64,000 nucleotides of DNA, taken from contig ML664173.1 of NCBI GenBank assembly GCA_007570785.1, positions 12,867,933-12,931,932 on the forward strand. Direction: 5' to 3'. A model generated the notes under the pieces. That model did not search any database and was not told the origin of the DNA. It saw nothing but the letters and a program-made list of their open reading frames with translations. Both the position numbers and the translations under genes were made by a program. Source of the stretch: Antilocapra americana. Lineage: Eukaryota; Chordata; Mammalia; Artiodactyla; Antilocapridae. How positions within the stretch are numbered: position 1 is the first letter of the stretch; every line of letters starts with the position of its first letter. Below, piece by piece: positions 44,250-53,616 of this stretch.

Positions 44250-44780
44250 ACACATGCCAGAACTTCAAGTTGTTCCCACATTGTACTCTCGACTTCCTCC
44301 TTACTGCAAAAACCTCAATTTGGCTCAGCGCTACAACTTACCCAGCTGAAAACATTAACCTTCCCAGACTTCTTCATAGCTAATAGTCAGGTGACCCAGT
44401 TCTGGTCAATGAGGCATATGCAGAAGTCCTTGGGGATTTCTGGGAAGCGTGTCATCTTCCTGATACCAGTACTTGCTCTTCTTCTTTCCTCTTCTCTCTT
44501 TCTGTCAGGAATATGACCATGACTCCTGGAGATACAGAAACCATCTTTCAATCATGAGGCTAAAGTCACATGCTATGAATGATAAGGAAAGAAAACAGAA
44601 GTAGTCACGGTGTTCAGTGCATGAGCATCTGTGCTGGCTATGGATAGATAGCCTGTCCCATCTAGGACCTACCCTTGTGTGAAAAAAAATCTTGTATTTA
44701 CCCACTGTAATCAGGATTTCCATCATCTTCCACCAAAGAGATTTTTTAAAGATCCAATTAATTTGGGGGATCCCTAATAA
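44250..44780 (+). mobile_element. Ancient mammalian interspersed repeat (family unresolved)
   Basis: 'cagacttcttcatagctaat', 'agtcaggtgacccagttctg', 'gtcaatgaggcatatgcaga' and 'agtccttggggatttctggg' resemble a common old L1- or LTR-derived repeat. A ruminant L1 tail follows immediately. Confidence 0.5.
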
Positions 44781-44791
44781 AAGGTAACCGA

Positions 44792-45095
44792 CAGTAACGA
44801 GAACCCAACATGTGAGACAGCAAAAGGAACGCAGATGTATAGAATAGACTCGCGGACTCTGTGAATAAGGGAAAGGGTGGGATGATATGGGAGAATGGCA
44901 TTGAAACATGTTAATTATCATATGTCTAATCAATCGCCAGCCCAGGATTGATTCTCGGGGCTGGTGCATCGAGATTTCCCGGGGGGGAGGGAGGAGGGAG
45001 GGGGGAGGGAGGGGTTTCTGGAGGGGGAGCATATGTAAACCCATGGTGATATCATGGCATTGTATGACAAAAACAATAAAAGGGAGGAAATAAAA
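44792..45095 (+). mobile_element. L1 LINE 3' end insertion with target-site duplication
   Basis: 304-bp 5'-truncated artiodactyl L1: 'caatcgccagcccaggattg', a G-rich run, 'acccatggtgatatcatggc', and an A-rich tail with AATAAA. The flanks 'aaggtaaccga' at 44,781-44,791 and 45,096-45,106 are a perfect 11-bp duplication, so the insertion limits are exact. Confidence 0.93.
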
Positions 45096-45138
45096 AAGGT
45101 AACCGAGACTTAGGGCATTTGGAGTTGAATGGACCTGT

Positions 45139-45521
45139 TGTTGTTGTTGTTGTTGAGCTCCTCAGTCTTGTCTGACACTTTGCAACGCCACAGACTGCAG
45201 CACGCCAGGCTTCCTTGTCCTTCATTATCTCCTGGAGTTTGCACAAACTCATGTCCATCGAGTTGGTGATGACATCCAACCATCTCGTCCTCTGTCACCC
45301 CCTTCTCCTCATGCCCTCAGTCTTTCCCAGCATCAGGGTCTTTTCCAATGAGTCAGCTCTTTGCATCTGGTGGCCAAAGTATTGGAGCTTCAGCATCAGT
45401 GAGTATTCAGGGTTGATTTCCTTTAGCATTGACTTGTTTGATCTCTTTGCTGTCCAAGGGACTGTCAAGAATCTTCTCCAGCACCACAGCTCGAAAGTAT
45501 CTCTAAAAAAGGTTTTGATTA
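45139..45521 (-). mobile_element. BovB LINE 3' end insertion with target-site duplication
   Basis: Reverse, 5'-truncated BovB with a (GTT)n 3' tail (45,139-45,155). The C-terminal peptide region is broken by frameshifts. Perfect 12-bp duplication 'gaatggacctgt' at 45,127-45,138 and 45,522-45,533. It landed about 40 bp from the L1 above. Confidence 0.95.
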
Positions 45522-45533
45522 GAATGGACCTGT

Positions 45534-46049
45534 AGAGATCAATTAATTGAAACCATTTTAAACCAATAAGAAAACCAAAGAGCAGACAGGAGATGTGCCT
45601 CAGGTCACAAAGCTGATGCTTCAGTTCTCAGTCCAGTGCTTTCTGTGATTCCATGTGGCCTGCCTTGAAGAGTAAAAGATTAGAATGAACTAATGAGAGA
45701 AATATTTCTCAGATAGCCAGATAAAAGTGGCTTTGTGAGAACATAAGCAGGATCTGTATCTGGATGGAGATGTATTCAAAAACTGTTGACATAGTCCTTT
45801 TAAGAGAAGCAAGCACTTTAAAAAGAAAGACAGAGGGAAAAAAATGAAGCTCACAGGCTTCTATACTCAGAAGTTGGAAACAACCGTTTATTAAGTTATT
45901 TTAGCAGTATCCCCAGAGTAAGCTGGAAATAGCAGTGTTGGTCTTATTCTTTAGAAGAAAGTAGAAAACTGCCCTCTTCTTATTAGAGAAAAATCATTCA
46001 AGAGGCAGTTCACTGTGCAGTCCACACTGTCTCTGTACAGAGTTTCTCT
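45534..46049. other. Unassigned DNA with a reverse MIR remnant
   Basis: 45,575-45,660 ('gtgcctcaggtcacaaagct', 'cagtccagtgctttctgt') is a reverse MIR core. The rest is unrecognised. Confidence 0.45.
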
Positions 46050-46204
46050 ATGTATTTAGAGTCTGGACCCTGGAACCAGTTTGCCTGCATTCAAACTCCA
46101 TCTCCACCACTTACCAGATGTGTGAAGTTAGGTAAGTAACCTCTCTGGATTTCTGTCTTCCCATCTATAAAATATGTATAATAATAATACTTACTGAAGG
46201 TTGC
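46050..46204 (+). mobile_element. MIR SINE (cut by a Bov-tA dimer)
   Basis: 'tggaaccagtttgcctgcat', 'tctccaccacttaccagatg' and 'gtaacctctctggatttctg' plus 'aataataatacttactgaag' is a forward MIR, stopping where the SINE begins. Confidence 0.85.
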
Positions 46205-46205
46205 A

Positions 46206-46450
46206 GGCTTCCCTGGTAGCTTAGTTGGTATAGAATCTTGCTGCAATACAGGAGACTCTGGTTCAATTCCTGGGTTGGTCAGGAAGATCTGTTGGAGAAG
46301 GGATAGGCTACCCACTCCAGTGTTCTTGGGCTCCTCTTGTGGCTCAGCTGGTAAAGAATCTGCCTGTAATGTGGGAGACCTGGGTTCGATCCCTGGGTTG
46401 GGAAGATCCCCTGGAGAAGGGAAAGGCTACCCACTCTAGTATTCTGGGCT
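46206..46450 (+). mobile_element. Tandem Bov-tA dimer (two truncated monomers)
   Basis: The first monomer, 46,206-46,327, begins 'ggcttccctggtagcttagt'. The second, 46,328-46,450, begins 'ggctcctcttgtggctcagc'. Both end at the 'ctccagtgttctt'/'ctctagtattctg' point and lack the BovB-like tail, so this is a head-to-tail dimer of the short form. Confidence 0.9.
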
Positions 46451-46452
46451 GT

Positions 46453-46497
46453 GGTATATATACATATACATAACACATGCATATACACATATGTATG
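46453..46497 (+). repeat. (TA/CA)n AT-rich microsatellite
   Basis: TATATACATATACATA-type imperfect array that forms the tail of the SINE dimer. Confidence 0.85.
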
Positions 46498-46765
46498 TTA
46501 TCATTACTGTGATAGCCATGCTCACATGTAATAGAAGCCTGGGTATTCAAAAAAAAAGAAAATTCATATCCCCAGGGATGTTTTGGCAAACTGATAACAA
46601 AAACACTTACATGAATGACTTCCTAGTGTAAGGAATCTCACCAAACCTTTGTTGAATGAATGACTGAATGTCATCAGTCAAAGAAAGTCCCAAAGAATCT
46701 TACAAATCTCAAAAAATATATATCTAAGGGTAATGTAGGAAACAAAATTTTTTGCATGTTTTCTT
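46498..46765. other. Unassigned DNA
   Basis: Contains 'tttgttgaatgaatgactga' near 46,648, a likely L2 tail. Nothing else is recognised. Confidence 0.4.
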
Positions 46766-47006
46766 TTTTTTTACTTTATTTATTTTTTAAATGAAGGATA
46801 ATTGCTTTACAGAATTTTGCTGTTTTCTGTCAAACCTCAACATGAATCAGCCATGGGTATACACATGTCCCCTCCCTTTTGAACCTCCCTCCCCTCTCCC
46901 TCCCCATCCCACCCCTCTAGGTTGATACAGAGCCCCTGTTTGAGTTCCCTGAGACAGAGCAAATTCCCGTTGGCTACCTATTTTACACATGGTAACATAA
47001 GTTAGA
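46766..47006 (-). mobile_element. L1 LINE 3' end (ruminant type), interrupted by BOV-A2
   Basis: Reverse: T-rich tail, 'gaaggataattgctttacag', 'aaacctcaacatgaatcagc', 'tctaggttgatacagagccc' and 'ggctacctattttacacatg'. Confidence 0.9.
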
Positions 47007-47286
47007 CGGAGAAGGCAATGGCACCCCACTCCAGTCCTCTTACCTGGAAACTCCCATGGACAGAGGAGCCTGGTAGGCTGCAGTCCATGGGGTTGCAAAG
47101 AGTAAGACACAACTGAGCGACTTCACTTTCACTTTTCATTCTCATGCATTGGAGAAGGAAATGGCAACCCTCTCTAGTGTTCTTGCCTGGAGAATCCCAG
47201 GGACGGGGGAGCCTGGTGGGCTGCCGTCTATGGGGTCGCACAGAGTCGGACACGACTGAAGCAACTTAGCAGCAGCAGCAGCAATG
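47007..47286 (+). mobile_element. BOV-A2 SINE with target-site duplication
   Basis: Two BovB-derived arms: the first starts 'ggagaaggcaatggcacccc', the second 'ggagaaggaaatggcaaccc', joined by 'cttcactttcacttttcatt', ending in an (AGC)n tail. 'taagttaga' at 46,998-47,006 and 47,287-47,295 is a 9-bp duplication. BOV-A2 is restricted to ruminants. The copy is only lightly diverged. Confidence 0.95.
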
Positions 47287-47295
47287 TAAGTTAGA

Positions 47296-48219
47296 AACCA
47301 ACTTATAGTCAGAATTTGGAAACATGGCTAGAATTCATTTAGCCATCAATTATAATGAATGAATAGCAAGAAAATGTGTGATTGTACTTTTGGCTTATAT
47401 TTCTAATTATCTAGAAAAATATGGTGTTTACTTTCATCAATTTTAATAATAAAATTATGCATCATCTTTTAAAAGAGACAGAATCTGTAATGAGAGCCTT
47501 AGTAACCACCATGCACAGCCCATGGGGCTCAGAAAACTTGGCTGTGGTATCTACTCCCACTTGCTGGACACTCCCCACCACCTTTCTGTCCACAAGGACA
47601 ATGAGGGCAGTGAACCAAGTACTAGGACCCTGAATTACAGATATTGCTGTGTGACCTTGGGCAGGTCACATAACCTATTTGGGTCTGTTTTCTATCAAGA
47701 AAAATGAGAGTCTTGGACTAGCTCATTACCAAGTTTTCTCTAAGTTCAATAATTCTAAGAAATCTTCTATAGGGATAAAACTAAAAGTTGGGAGATATAA
47801 ATTGTGACAAATGTCACAGATATCAAGCCAAGGAAAATCAATAAGAATATCTCCAAGGCCAGCTTAGATGGTTTTGCCACTTTCAATGCACCTATCACTA
47901 TTAACCCATAGAGTTTCTACCATGATTATCACCTTACTGTTGCAGAAGAGGTATCTTTTTGCATTTAAAATATCTAAGCTATTGCAGTGACCTGCGATGG
48001 GGTCACATGGCACAATATTTCTGAGGCCACACTCCCAAGAAGGAGAAAAGGGGTAGAGAAGGGGTGGTTAAAAGGACCTTCAAGATAGGAAATGAAAAAA
48101 GGCACAAAACGTCTATCAGAGAAATCATATCAAATGCTGTATCAATTGTGAAGGCAAAGGCAAAATTTTGAGGCAAAGGTCAAATTGCTTGCCCTAGGGG
48201 ACACCTGTTCCTGTTTTGC
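47296..48219. other. Unassigned DNA with a MIR-like core
   Basis: 47,640-47,755 ('gtgtgaccttgggcaggtca', 'cataacctatttgggtctgt') is a MIR-family relic. The rest is unrecognised. Confidence 0.45.
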
Positions 48220-48365
48220 CTTTCCTAACATCACCCTGACTTATCTTGCCAGTTTAGCTGAAACTGCTCCCACCCCTCAGCAAGAGGACTGAGTCCTGAC
48301 TGGCCCAAGCTGTTCTGTATTGCCTCTTTGTCCTGGCCACAGTGATTGGTTGAGGAAAAGGTACA
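48220..48365 (+). mobile_element. Ancient repeat, left part (interrupted)
   Basis: 'agtcctgactggcccaagct' and 'ggccacagtgattggttgag' match the start of an old mammalian L1/LTR-type repeat whose end appears after the MLT1 LTR. Confidence 0.5.
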
Positions 48366-48697
48366 TATTATGGAATAAATGTGACTGGCCCCCCAAATTC
48401 ATATGTTGACATCTATTCCCAATTTGATTTGGAGGTAGAGCCCCTTGGCGTTCATTGGATCATGAGAATGGAGTCCTCATGAACAGGATTAGCCTTCTTT
48501 GTAAGAGACCAGAGATCTAACTAGCTCTTTCTGCCATGTGAGGATACAACCGAGCAGAGAGTTCCCACCAAAACCTGATCATGCTGGTACCTGGATTTCA
48601 GATTTCTAGGCTGCAGAACTGTGATACATAAATGTCTGTGGCTTAGAAGCTACCCGGTCTAAGCACTATGTTATAGCAGCCTCAAGTGACCAAAACA
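48366..48697 (+). mobile_element. MaLR (MLT1-type) solitary LTR
   Basis: 'caaattcatatgttgacatc', 'ttcattggatcatgagaatg', 'ctgccatgtgaggatacaac' and 'gatttctaggctgcagaact' are in MLT1 order. No internal region is present. Confidence 0.85.
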
Positions 48698-49020
48698 GCA
48701 CTTGAAAAATATCAGGCCAGTCGAGGGCCAGTAAGACAACTCTTGGTTAAAACCAAAGAAGCCAGGTTTCTCTTTCTCATGGATGTGAATGAAGACACTA
48801 TCAGGGAGATGTTCACAACTGTCTTCAGACCCAAGAGGAGAGCCTGCTTGATAACAGGACCGACATCAAAGATTCATTTGAGTCCTAAATCAAGCCCTAC
48901 CCAGGCCATTTAGTTACAAAGCAAAGAGAGTCCTCCTTTCCATGTTAGCCAATTTAGGTTGGGTCTTGCATTATTTGAGACCAAAAACTTCCTAACTGAA
49001 GCCGTTTGCTGACTGTTGGA
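48698..49020 (+). mobile_element. Ancient repeat, right part (interrupted)
   Basis: 'gccaatttaggttgggtctt' and 'ccaaaaacttcctaactgaa' correspond to the typical terminal motif of the repeat that begins at 48,220. The 75-codon frame from 48,686 is inside this fossil. Confidence 0.45.
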
Positions 49021-49701
49021 ATGGGGGTATTAAGAGTCAAGTAAGAGTGCATACCAGAATCGGTCATGATTCAGGAGACAAAATGACCCAAAGCAAATAA
49101 GTCAGCAGAAAAGAACTAGCAGATCAGGCTTTATGGAAAGGGATGTGACACAGAGTAGCTGGTCCATGCCGGCATTTACAAGATCAGGGACACACCATCC
49201 TAAGACATCACAGGATGTCTTCTCTGGGAAAAGTAAAAGCAGGAGGCTTCTGAGACTGTATCTGTCAAACGTGCAGCCACTCCACTGAAGGTCGTGTTGA
49301 GACTCAATGTTCCACTGAGAAAAAATCAGAAGAGGTAAAAAGGAAGGCAGGACTTAGGAGATGAAAATCATAAACCATTGCCCAAAAGTCCCGGGAAAGC
49401 ACAATATGACTAAAGGCAGCATCCATATCTACAGAGTCCAGTTCAATGGGGGAAGTGCCTCTGGGCCGAAGCAGTATATACCATCAGACAGATGATTTGT
49501 CTTTGGTTGATTTGGTTCCAGGTGAGTCATCAATCCACTTGGAGGCTGAACTCAGGCAGGGTGAGAGGCACAGGGGGAACGTCCTAATTAAGCAGGAGAT
49601 AGTCTCCCCTTTCAACTGAAGTGTGGTTTCTCCTTATTTACTCCCATCCCTAACACTCAGCAACTTTGTGATTCAATATCATATTTTATAAAGAACTATG
49701 A
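49021..49701. other. Unassigned DNA
   Basis: No gene or repeat recognised. Confidence 0.4.
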
Positions 49702-50105
49702 GGGCTTCCCTGATAGCTCAGTTGGTAAAGAATCCACCTGCAATGCAGGAGACCCTGGTCTGATTCCTGGGTTGGGAAGATGCGCTGGAGAAGGGAAAAA
49801 GCTACCCACTCCAGTATTCTGGCCTGGAGAACTACATGCACTGTATAATCTGTGGGGTCGCGAAGAGTTGGACTGGACTGAGCAGCTTTCACTTTCATTT
49901 GGGGCTTCCTAGGTGGCTTAGAGGGTAAAGCGTCTGCCTGCAATGTGGGAGACGTGGGTTCAATCCCCAGGTCAGGAAGATCCCCTGGAGAAGGAAATGG
50001 CAACACACTCCAGTACTACTGCCTGGAGAATTCCATGGATAGAGGAGTAAGCTACAGTCCATGAGATCCCAAAGAGTTGGACACAACTGAGCAACTTCAC
50101 TTCAA
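49702..50105 (+). mobile_element. Tandem pair of full Bov-tA SINEs
   Basis: The first copy, 49,702-49,900, starts 'gggcttccctgatagctcag'. The second, 49,901-50,105, starts 'ggggcttcctaggtggctta'. Each runs through to the tail 'actgagca'. No spacer separates them, so the second inserted into the tail of the first or they moved as a dimer. Confidence 0.92.
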
Positions 50106-50124
50106 GCCAAAATACTGGAATATT

Positions 50125-50430
50125 CTTTTTATGTATAGTTTTATTTATTTACTTTTGTGTGTGCTTGGTCTTCATTTCTGCGCAGGCTTTTCTCTAGTGA
50201 AGGAGTATGGGCTTCTCACTGTGGTGGCCTTTCTCATTGAGGAGCCCAGGCTCTAGGGCACATCGGCTCCGTACTTACGGCTCCTGGGCTCTAGAGCACA
50301 GGCTCAGTAATTGTGGCCCACAGGCTTAGTTGCTCTGCATCACATGGGATCTTCCCAGATCAAGGATCAGACCTGTGTCTCCTGCACTGGCCAGGTGGAT
50401 TCTCTCCAACTGAGCCACCAAGGGAAGCCC
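50125..50430 (-). mobile_element. CHR-type SINE, full length, with target-site duplication
   Basis: Reverse copy: T/A-rich tail, 'cttctcactgtggtggcctt', 'ggagcccaggctctagggca', and head 'aactgagccaccaagggaag'. Perfect 10-bp duplication 'ctggaatatt' at 50,115-50,124 and 50,431-50,440. Confidence 0.92.
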
Positions 50431-50469
50431 CTGGAATATTGCTGAATATAAGTCCGACAAGCGAAGTGA

Positions 50470-50560
50470 CTTGCATCTTTTTCCTTTACTGCTCTATCCC
50501 CAGCACCCAGCATAGTGTCGGACACATAAAAGTTGTTCAGTAAACACTTGTCCGATGAAT
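50470..50560 (+). mobile_element. L2 LINE 3' tail
   Basis: 'tttactgctctatccccagc', 'acccagcatagtgtcggaca' and 'cataaaagttgttcagtaaa' are the forward L2 end. Confidence 0.8.
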
Positions 50561-50833
50561 GGGGACATTGACAGGCTCCAAGGTATGAAAGGGGGCTCTG
50601 GCTGCAATGGGAGAAGCGAAGCATCCCACAGGAAGGACTGGGCTACTGCATGTGGAAAGGGAAAGGTTGATGGGCGTGCAGGCACAGCTGCTTCATTCTT
50701 GGAAATAGGGAAAACTCTAATTCCCATTTTCTGGGGAAGGGATTGATGGTAGGTCAGATCTGACATTTGGCCAATACAGATTAATTCAGCTGTACTGGTC
50801 GTTTAAAGCTGAAGGGTCAGGGCCATTGCTATA

Positions 50834-51055
50834 GGAGTTTAGTTAGGAGCGCTAGTCGATAAGTCGTGTCTGATTCTTTGTGACCCCATGGACTAGAGCT
50901 CACCAGGGTCCTCTGTCCATGAATTCTCCAGGCAGGTATACAAAGGAGTGGGTTACCATTCCCTTCTCCAGGGGATCTTCCTGACCCAAGGATCAAACCT
51001 AGGTCTCCCGCATTGCAGGCAGATTCTTCACCATCGGAACAACTAGGGAAGCCCT
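50834..51055 (-). mobile_element. Bov-tA SINE with target-site duplication
   Basis: Reverse copy: 'taagtcgtgtctgattcttt' tail, 'ccaaggatcaaacctaggtc', and head 'gaacaactagggaagccct'. Perfect 12-bp duplication 'gccattgctata' at 50,822-50,833 and 51,056-51,067. Confidence 0.96.
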
Positions 51056-51067
51056 GCCATTGCTATA

Positions 51068-51370
51068 TTATTGTTGAATATTTGGAATATCACCCAAGGG
51101 AGAGTGCATCCTGTTCTTTGGAAAGTACTCTCTGGTCTGGACAGCATGTTTCCTGGTTCTGGGCAGGGTTAAGTCTGCAGGTGAGTCCATCATGACCAAG
51201 GGCTGAATCAAGATGGCAAAGGCAGATAAGGTAAGACCCAGGAGCTATAGCCAATGCTAGGATACTTCTTCAGTAGCCATAATGCTTTGGGGTCCTGAGA
51301 TAAAATTCAATACAGGCCAAGAGTAGACTGAATCTTAAAATTTTTGGAAATTTTATGTATGTAGTATAAT
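51068..51370. other. Unassigned DNA
   Basis: No gene or repeat recognised. Confidence 0.4.
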
Positions 51371-51382
51371 ACCCTTTGCACT

Positions 51383-51526
51383 TCAGTTCAGTCGCTCAGT
51401 CATGTCTGACTCTTTGTGACCCCATGGACTGCAGCACGCCAGGCTTCCCTGTCCATGACCAACTCCCACAGCCTGCTCAAACTCATGTCCATCACATTGG
51501 TGATGCCATCCAACCATCTCATCTCA
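51383..51526 (-). mobile_element. Very short BovB 3' insertion with target-site duplication
   Basis: Only the last 144 bp of BovB, in reverse ('cagtcatgtctgactctttg' to 'tggtgatgccatccaaccat'). Perfect 12-bp duplication 'accctttgcact' at 51,371-51,382 and 51,527-51,538 proves an independent, extremely 5'-truncated retrotransposition. Confidence 0.95.
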
Positions 51527-51538
51527 ACCCTTTGCACT

Positions 51539-51699
51539 ACAAAAACATGTATGCTTCCACCTGCCCCCAGAATAGACATTCTGAGTAAGACACACATGAG
51601 AAAAAAAATTCCTTCCTCCACTTTGTCACTGGGCTCTTCATTCTTACTTTGCTGCTTACCCTGGACAGTTCTCTCTTACTTGAATCTCCAGATTCAAGA
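51539..51699. other. Unassigned DNA
   Basis: Short interval between the BovB insertion and the L2. Nothing recognised. Confidence 0.4.
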
Positions 51700-52390
51700 T
51701 TATTCACATATTCATCCATTCATTCAAATGATGCACTTTTGAGTTTATCTACTGGAGTAACAATAGTGAATAAAAGATATAAGATCTCATCATTTACACA
51801 GTATATAGTCAAGTAAGAAAGATAATAAGTGTAAATAAATACACAAAGAAGATGGGGTCACTTAGACAGTGATAAGTGCCATAAAGGAAATAAAACAGGG
51901 AAATAGGGTAGAGAGTCTCTATGGTAGAAGGAAATGCTTTAGGGAGAGTAGCAGGGAGGTATAATTTGAGCCTAAACCAGATGAGAGAAGGAAGCAAGCC
52001 TAGAAGATATTTGGGGAAAGAGGGGTATTGACAAGCGAGTACAAAGTCCCTAAGGAAGAAACTGAAAGGGGACCAGTGTGGCTGGACCACTGCAGGAAAG
52101 GAGGAGGCGAAGCAGGAGAGGAGGGCAGGCACTAGACTGTGCAGGGTTTGGGAGTTGGGCTTAGGAATTAGGACTTTAATTAAGGTTTAATGAAAAGTCT
52201 GAGGATTTTAAGTAAACGAGCGGCCTTATCTGGCTTATTTTAAAAGACCATTCCTGTGTGGCTAACGCATAATAGGGGCAAGTGTGGAATCTGAGGGAAC
52301 AGTCAGGAGTCTGCTGCAGGACTCTGGGCAAGAGTGACTTAGGTGGTAAGGGTGGCAGTGGACCTGAGAGAAGAGGCAAAATTCTCCTTG
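51700..52390 (-). mobile_element. L2 LINE 3' region, long copy
   Basis: Reverse L2: 'acagtgataagtgccataaa', 'gagcctaaaccagatgagag', 'ggaccagtgtggctggacca', 'tgtgcagggtttgggagttg' and 'gagcggccttatctggctta' follow the consensus over almost 700 bp. Confidence 0.9.
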
Positions 52391-52454
52391 GGACCTCTTA
52401 GCATCTTGTAATAATAGTGTTAGACCTCTCCTTATATTCACATCAAAAATAAAA

Positions 52455-52558
52455 ACAATAGCTCTGAGACTTAACCATCTCCTAGGCACTGATGTCCTAA
52501 GTATGTTTTTCACATTCAAGCTCATTTCATCCTCTCAATAAACTCATGAGGAAGGTTG
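52455..52558 (-). mobile_element. MIR SINE fragment
   Basis: 'catctcctaggcactgatgt' and 'catttcatcctctcaataaa' plus 'ctcatgaggaagg' are reverse MIR motifs. Confidence 0.65.
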
Positions 52559-52561
52559 TTA

Positions 52562-52946
52562 TAGGCTAAATTGTGCTGCCCCAAATTCATATATTGAAGC
52601 CTTAACCCCAAATGTTTGGGGGTTATTTGAAGGCAGGACCTTTAAGGAGGTAATTGAGGCAATTAATTATGACCTTAAATGAGTTCATAAGGGTGGGGCC
52701 CTAGTCCAATAAAACTAGTGTCCTTTTAAGAAGAAGAAGAGAGAACCAGGGATGCTCACCCACAAAGGAAGGACCATGTGAGGAGGCAGACATCTGCAAG
52801 CCAGGCAGAGAGGCCTCAGGAGAAACCAAACCTGCCAGCTCTTTAATCTTGGACTTCTAGCCTCCAGAACTGAGAGAAATACATTTGTTTTTAAAGCCAC
52901 CCCATCTGTGATATTTTATTATGGCAGCCTGAGCAGACTGATAAAA
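52562..52946 (+). mobile_element. MaLR (MLT1-type) solitary LTR
   Basis: 'gccccaaattcatatattga', 'gacctttaaggaggtaattg', 'catctgcaagccaggcagag' and 'tctagcctccagaactgaga', ending 'gcctgagcagactgata'. Complete, without internal sequence. Confidence 0.9.
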
Positions 52947-52949
52947 AGG

Positions 52950-53110
52950 CACTAGCATAAAGGAATGTGGTCTCAGAGCTACACTTCCTGGGTTCAGATC
53001 CTGGTTTCATGCTTATTAACATACCTGTCTCCTTGGCTTAACTATGATGTTCTACTAGCCACCAGAGAAACAGCAACGACACCAATGAATGTAAACTTAT
53101 GTCAAAGTTA
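52950..53110 (+). mobile_element. MIR SINE fragment
   Basis: 'ctacacttcctgggttcaga' and 'tcctggtttcatgcttatta' resemble the 5' part of MIR. The 3' part is not clear. Confidence 0.5.
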
Positions 53111-53466
53111 CCTAAAGCCTACATATCACCGGGTGGAAAATGAAGATGAAAAATGCTCAGCCCAAAAAGAAGGCACTCTGTCAGGGAGTGATTCTGTTTA
53201 ACAGATAGGCACAGATGGGCAGGAAGAAAACCTTGTTCAATATCAAAGTTCAGTGGGAAAAAAAGATGTGCCCCCAAAGTTTTGATTCTAGATACTTGGC
53301 ACCTAAAAATCTATAAAGTCCCTCCCCAGCTAAAGCCACTCTCAACAGGTGCTCTTGGGTCCCAGAATCGCAGGTTAGCCCACAGAGAGGCAATGGAGTT
53401 TTTATCTCTTCCAGACCCTTAGGTTTACAAGTAAGGAGACGGACTCATTGGAAAAGAAGGGGGCGA
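53111..53466. other. Unassigned DNA ending in a reverse MIR remnant
   Basis: 53,395-53,466 ('cttaggtttacaagtaagga', 'gacggactcatt') looks like a reverse MIR that continues at 53,617 after the BovB tail. Confidence 0.4.
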
Positions 53467-53616
53467 CAGAGGATGAGATGGTTGGATGGCATCACCGACT
53501 CAATGGACATGAGTTTGAGCAAACTCTGGGAGACAGTGAAGGACAGGGAGGCCTGGTGTGCTGCAGTTTGTGGGTTGCAAAGAGTTGGACACAAACTGAG
53601 CAACTAAACAACAAAA
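53467..53616 (+). mobile_element. BovB LINE 3' end, inside MIR
   Basis: 'gagatggttggatggcatca', 'gacatgagtttgagcaaact' and 'gagcaactaaacaacaaaag'. About 150 bp of BovB 3' end. MIR-like sequence resumes with 'gtgactgaggtccaaagcgg'. Confidence 0.92.

Noticed and set aside
44505..45044. 179-codon minus-strand frame
   Set aside because: It spans an ancient repeat, a target duplication and the L1 tail, which cannot be one coding exon.
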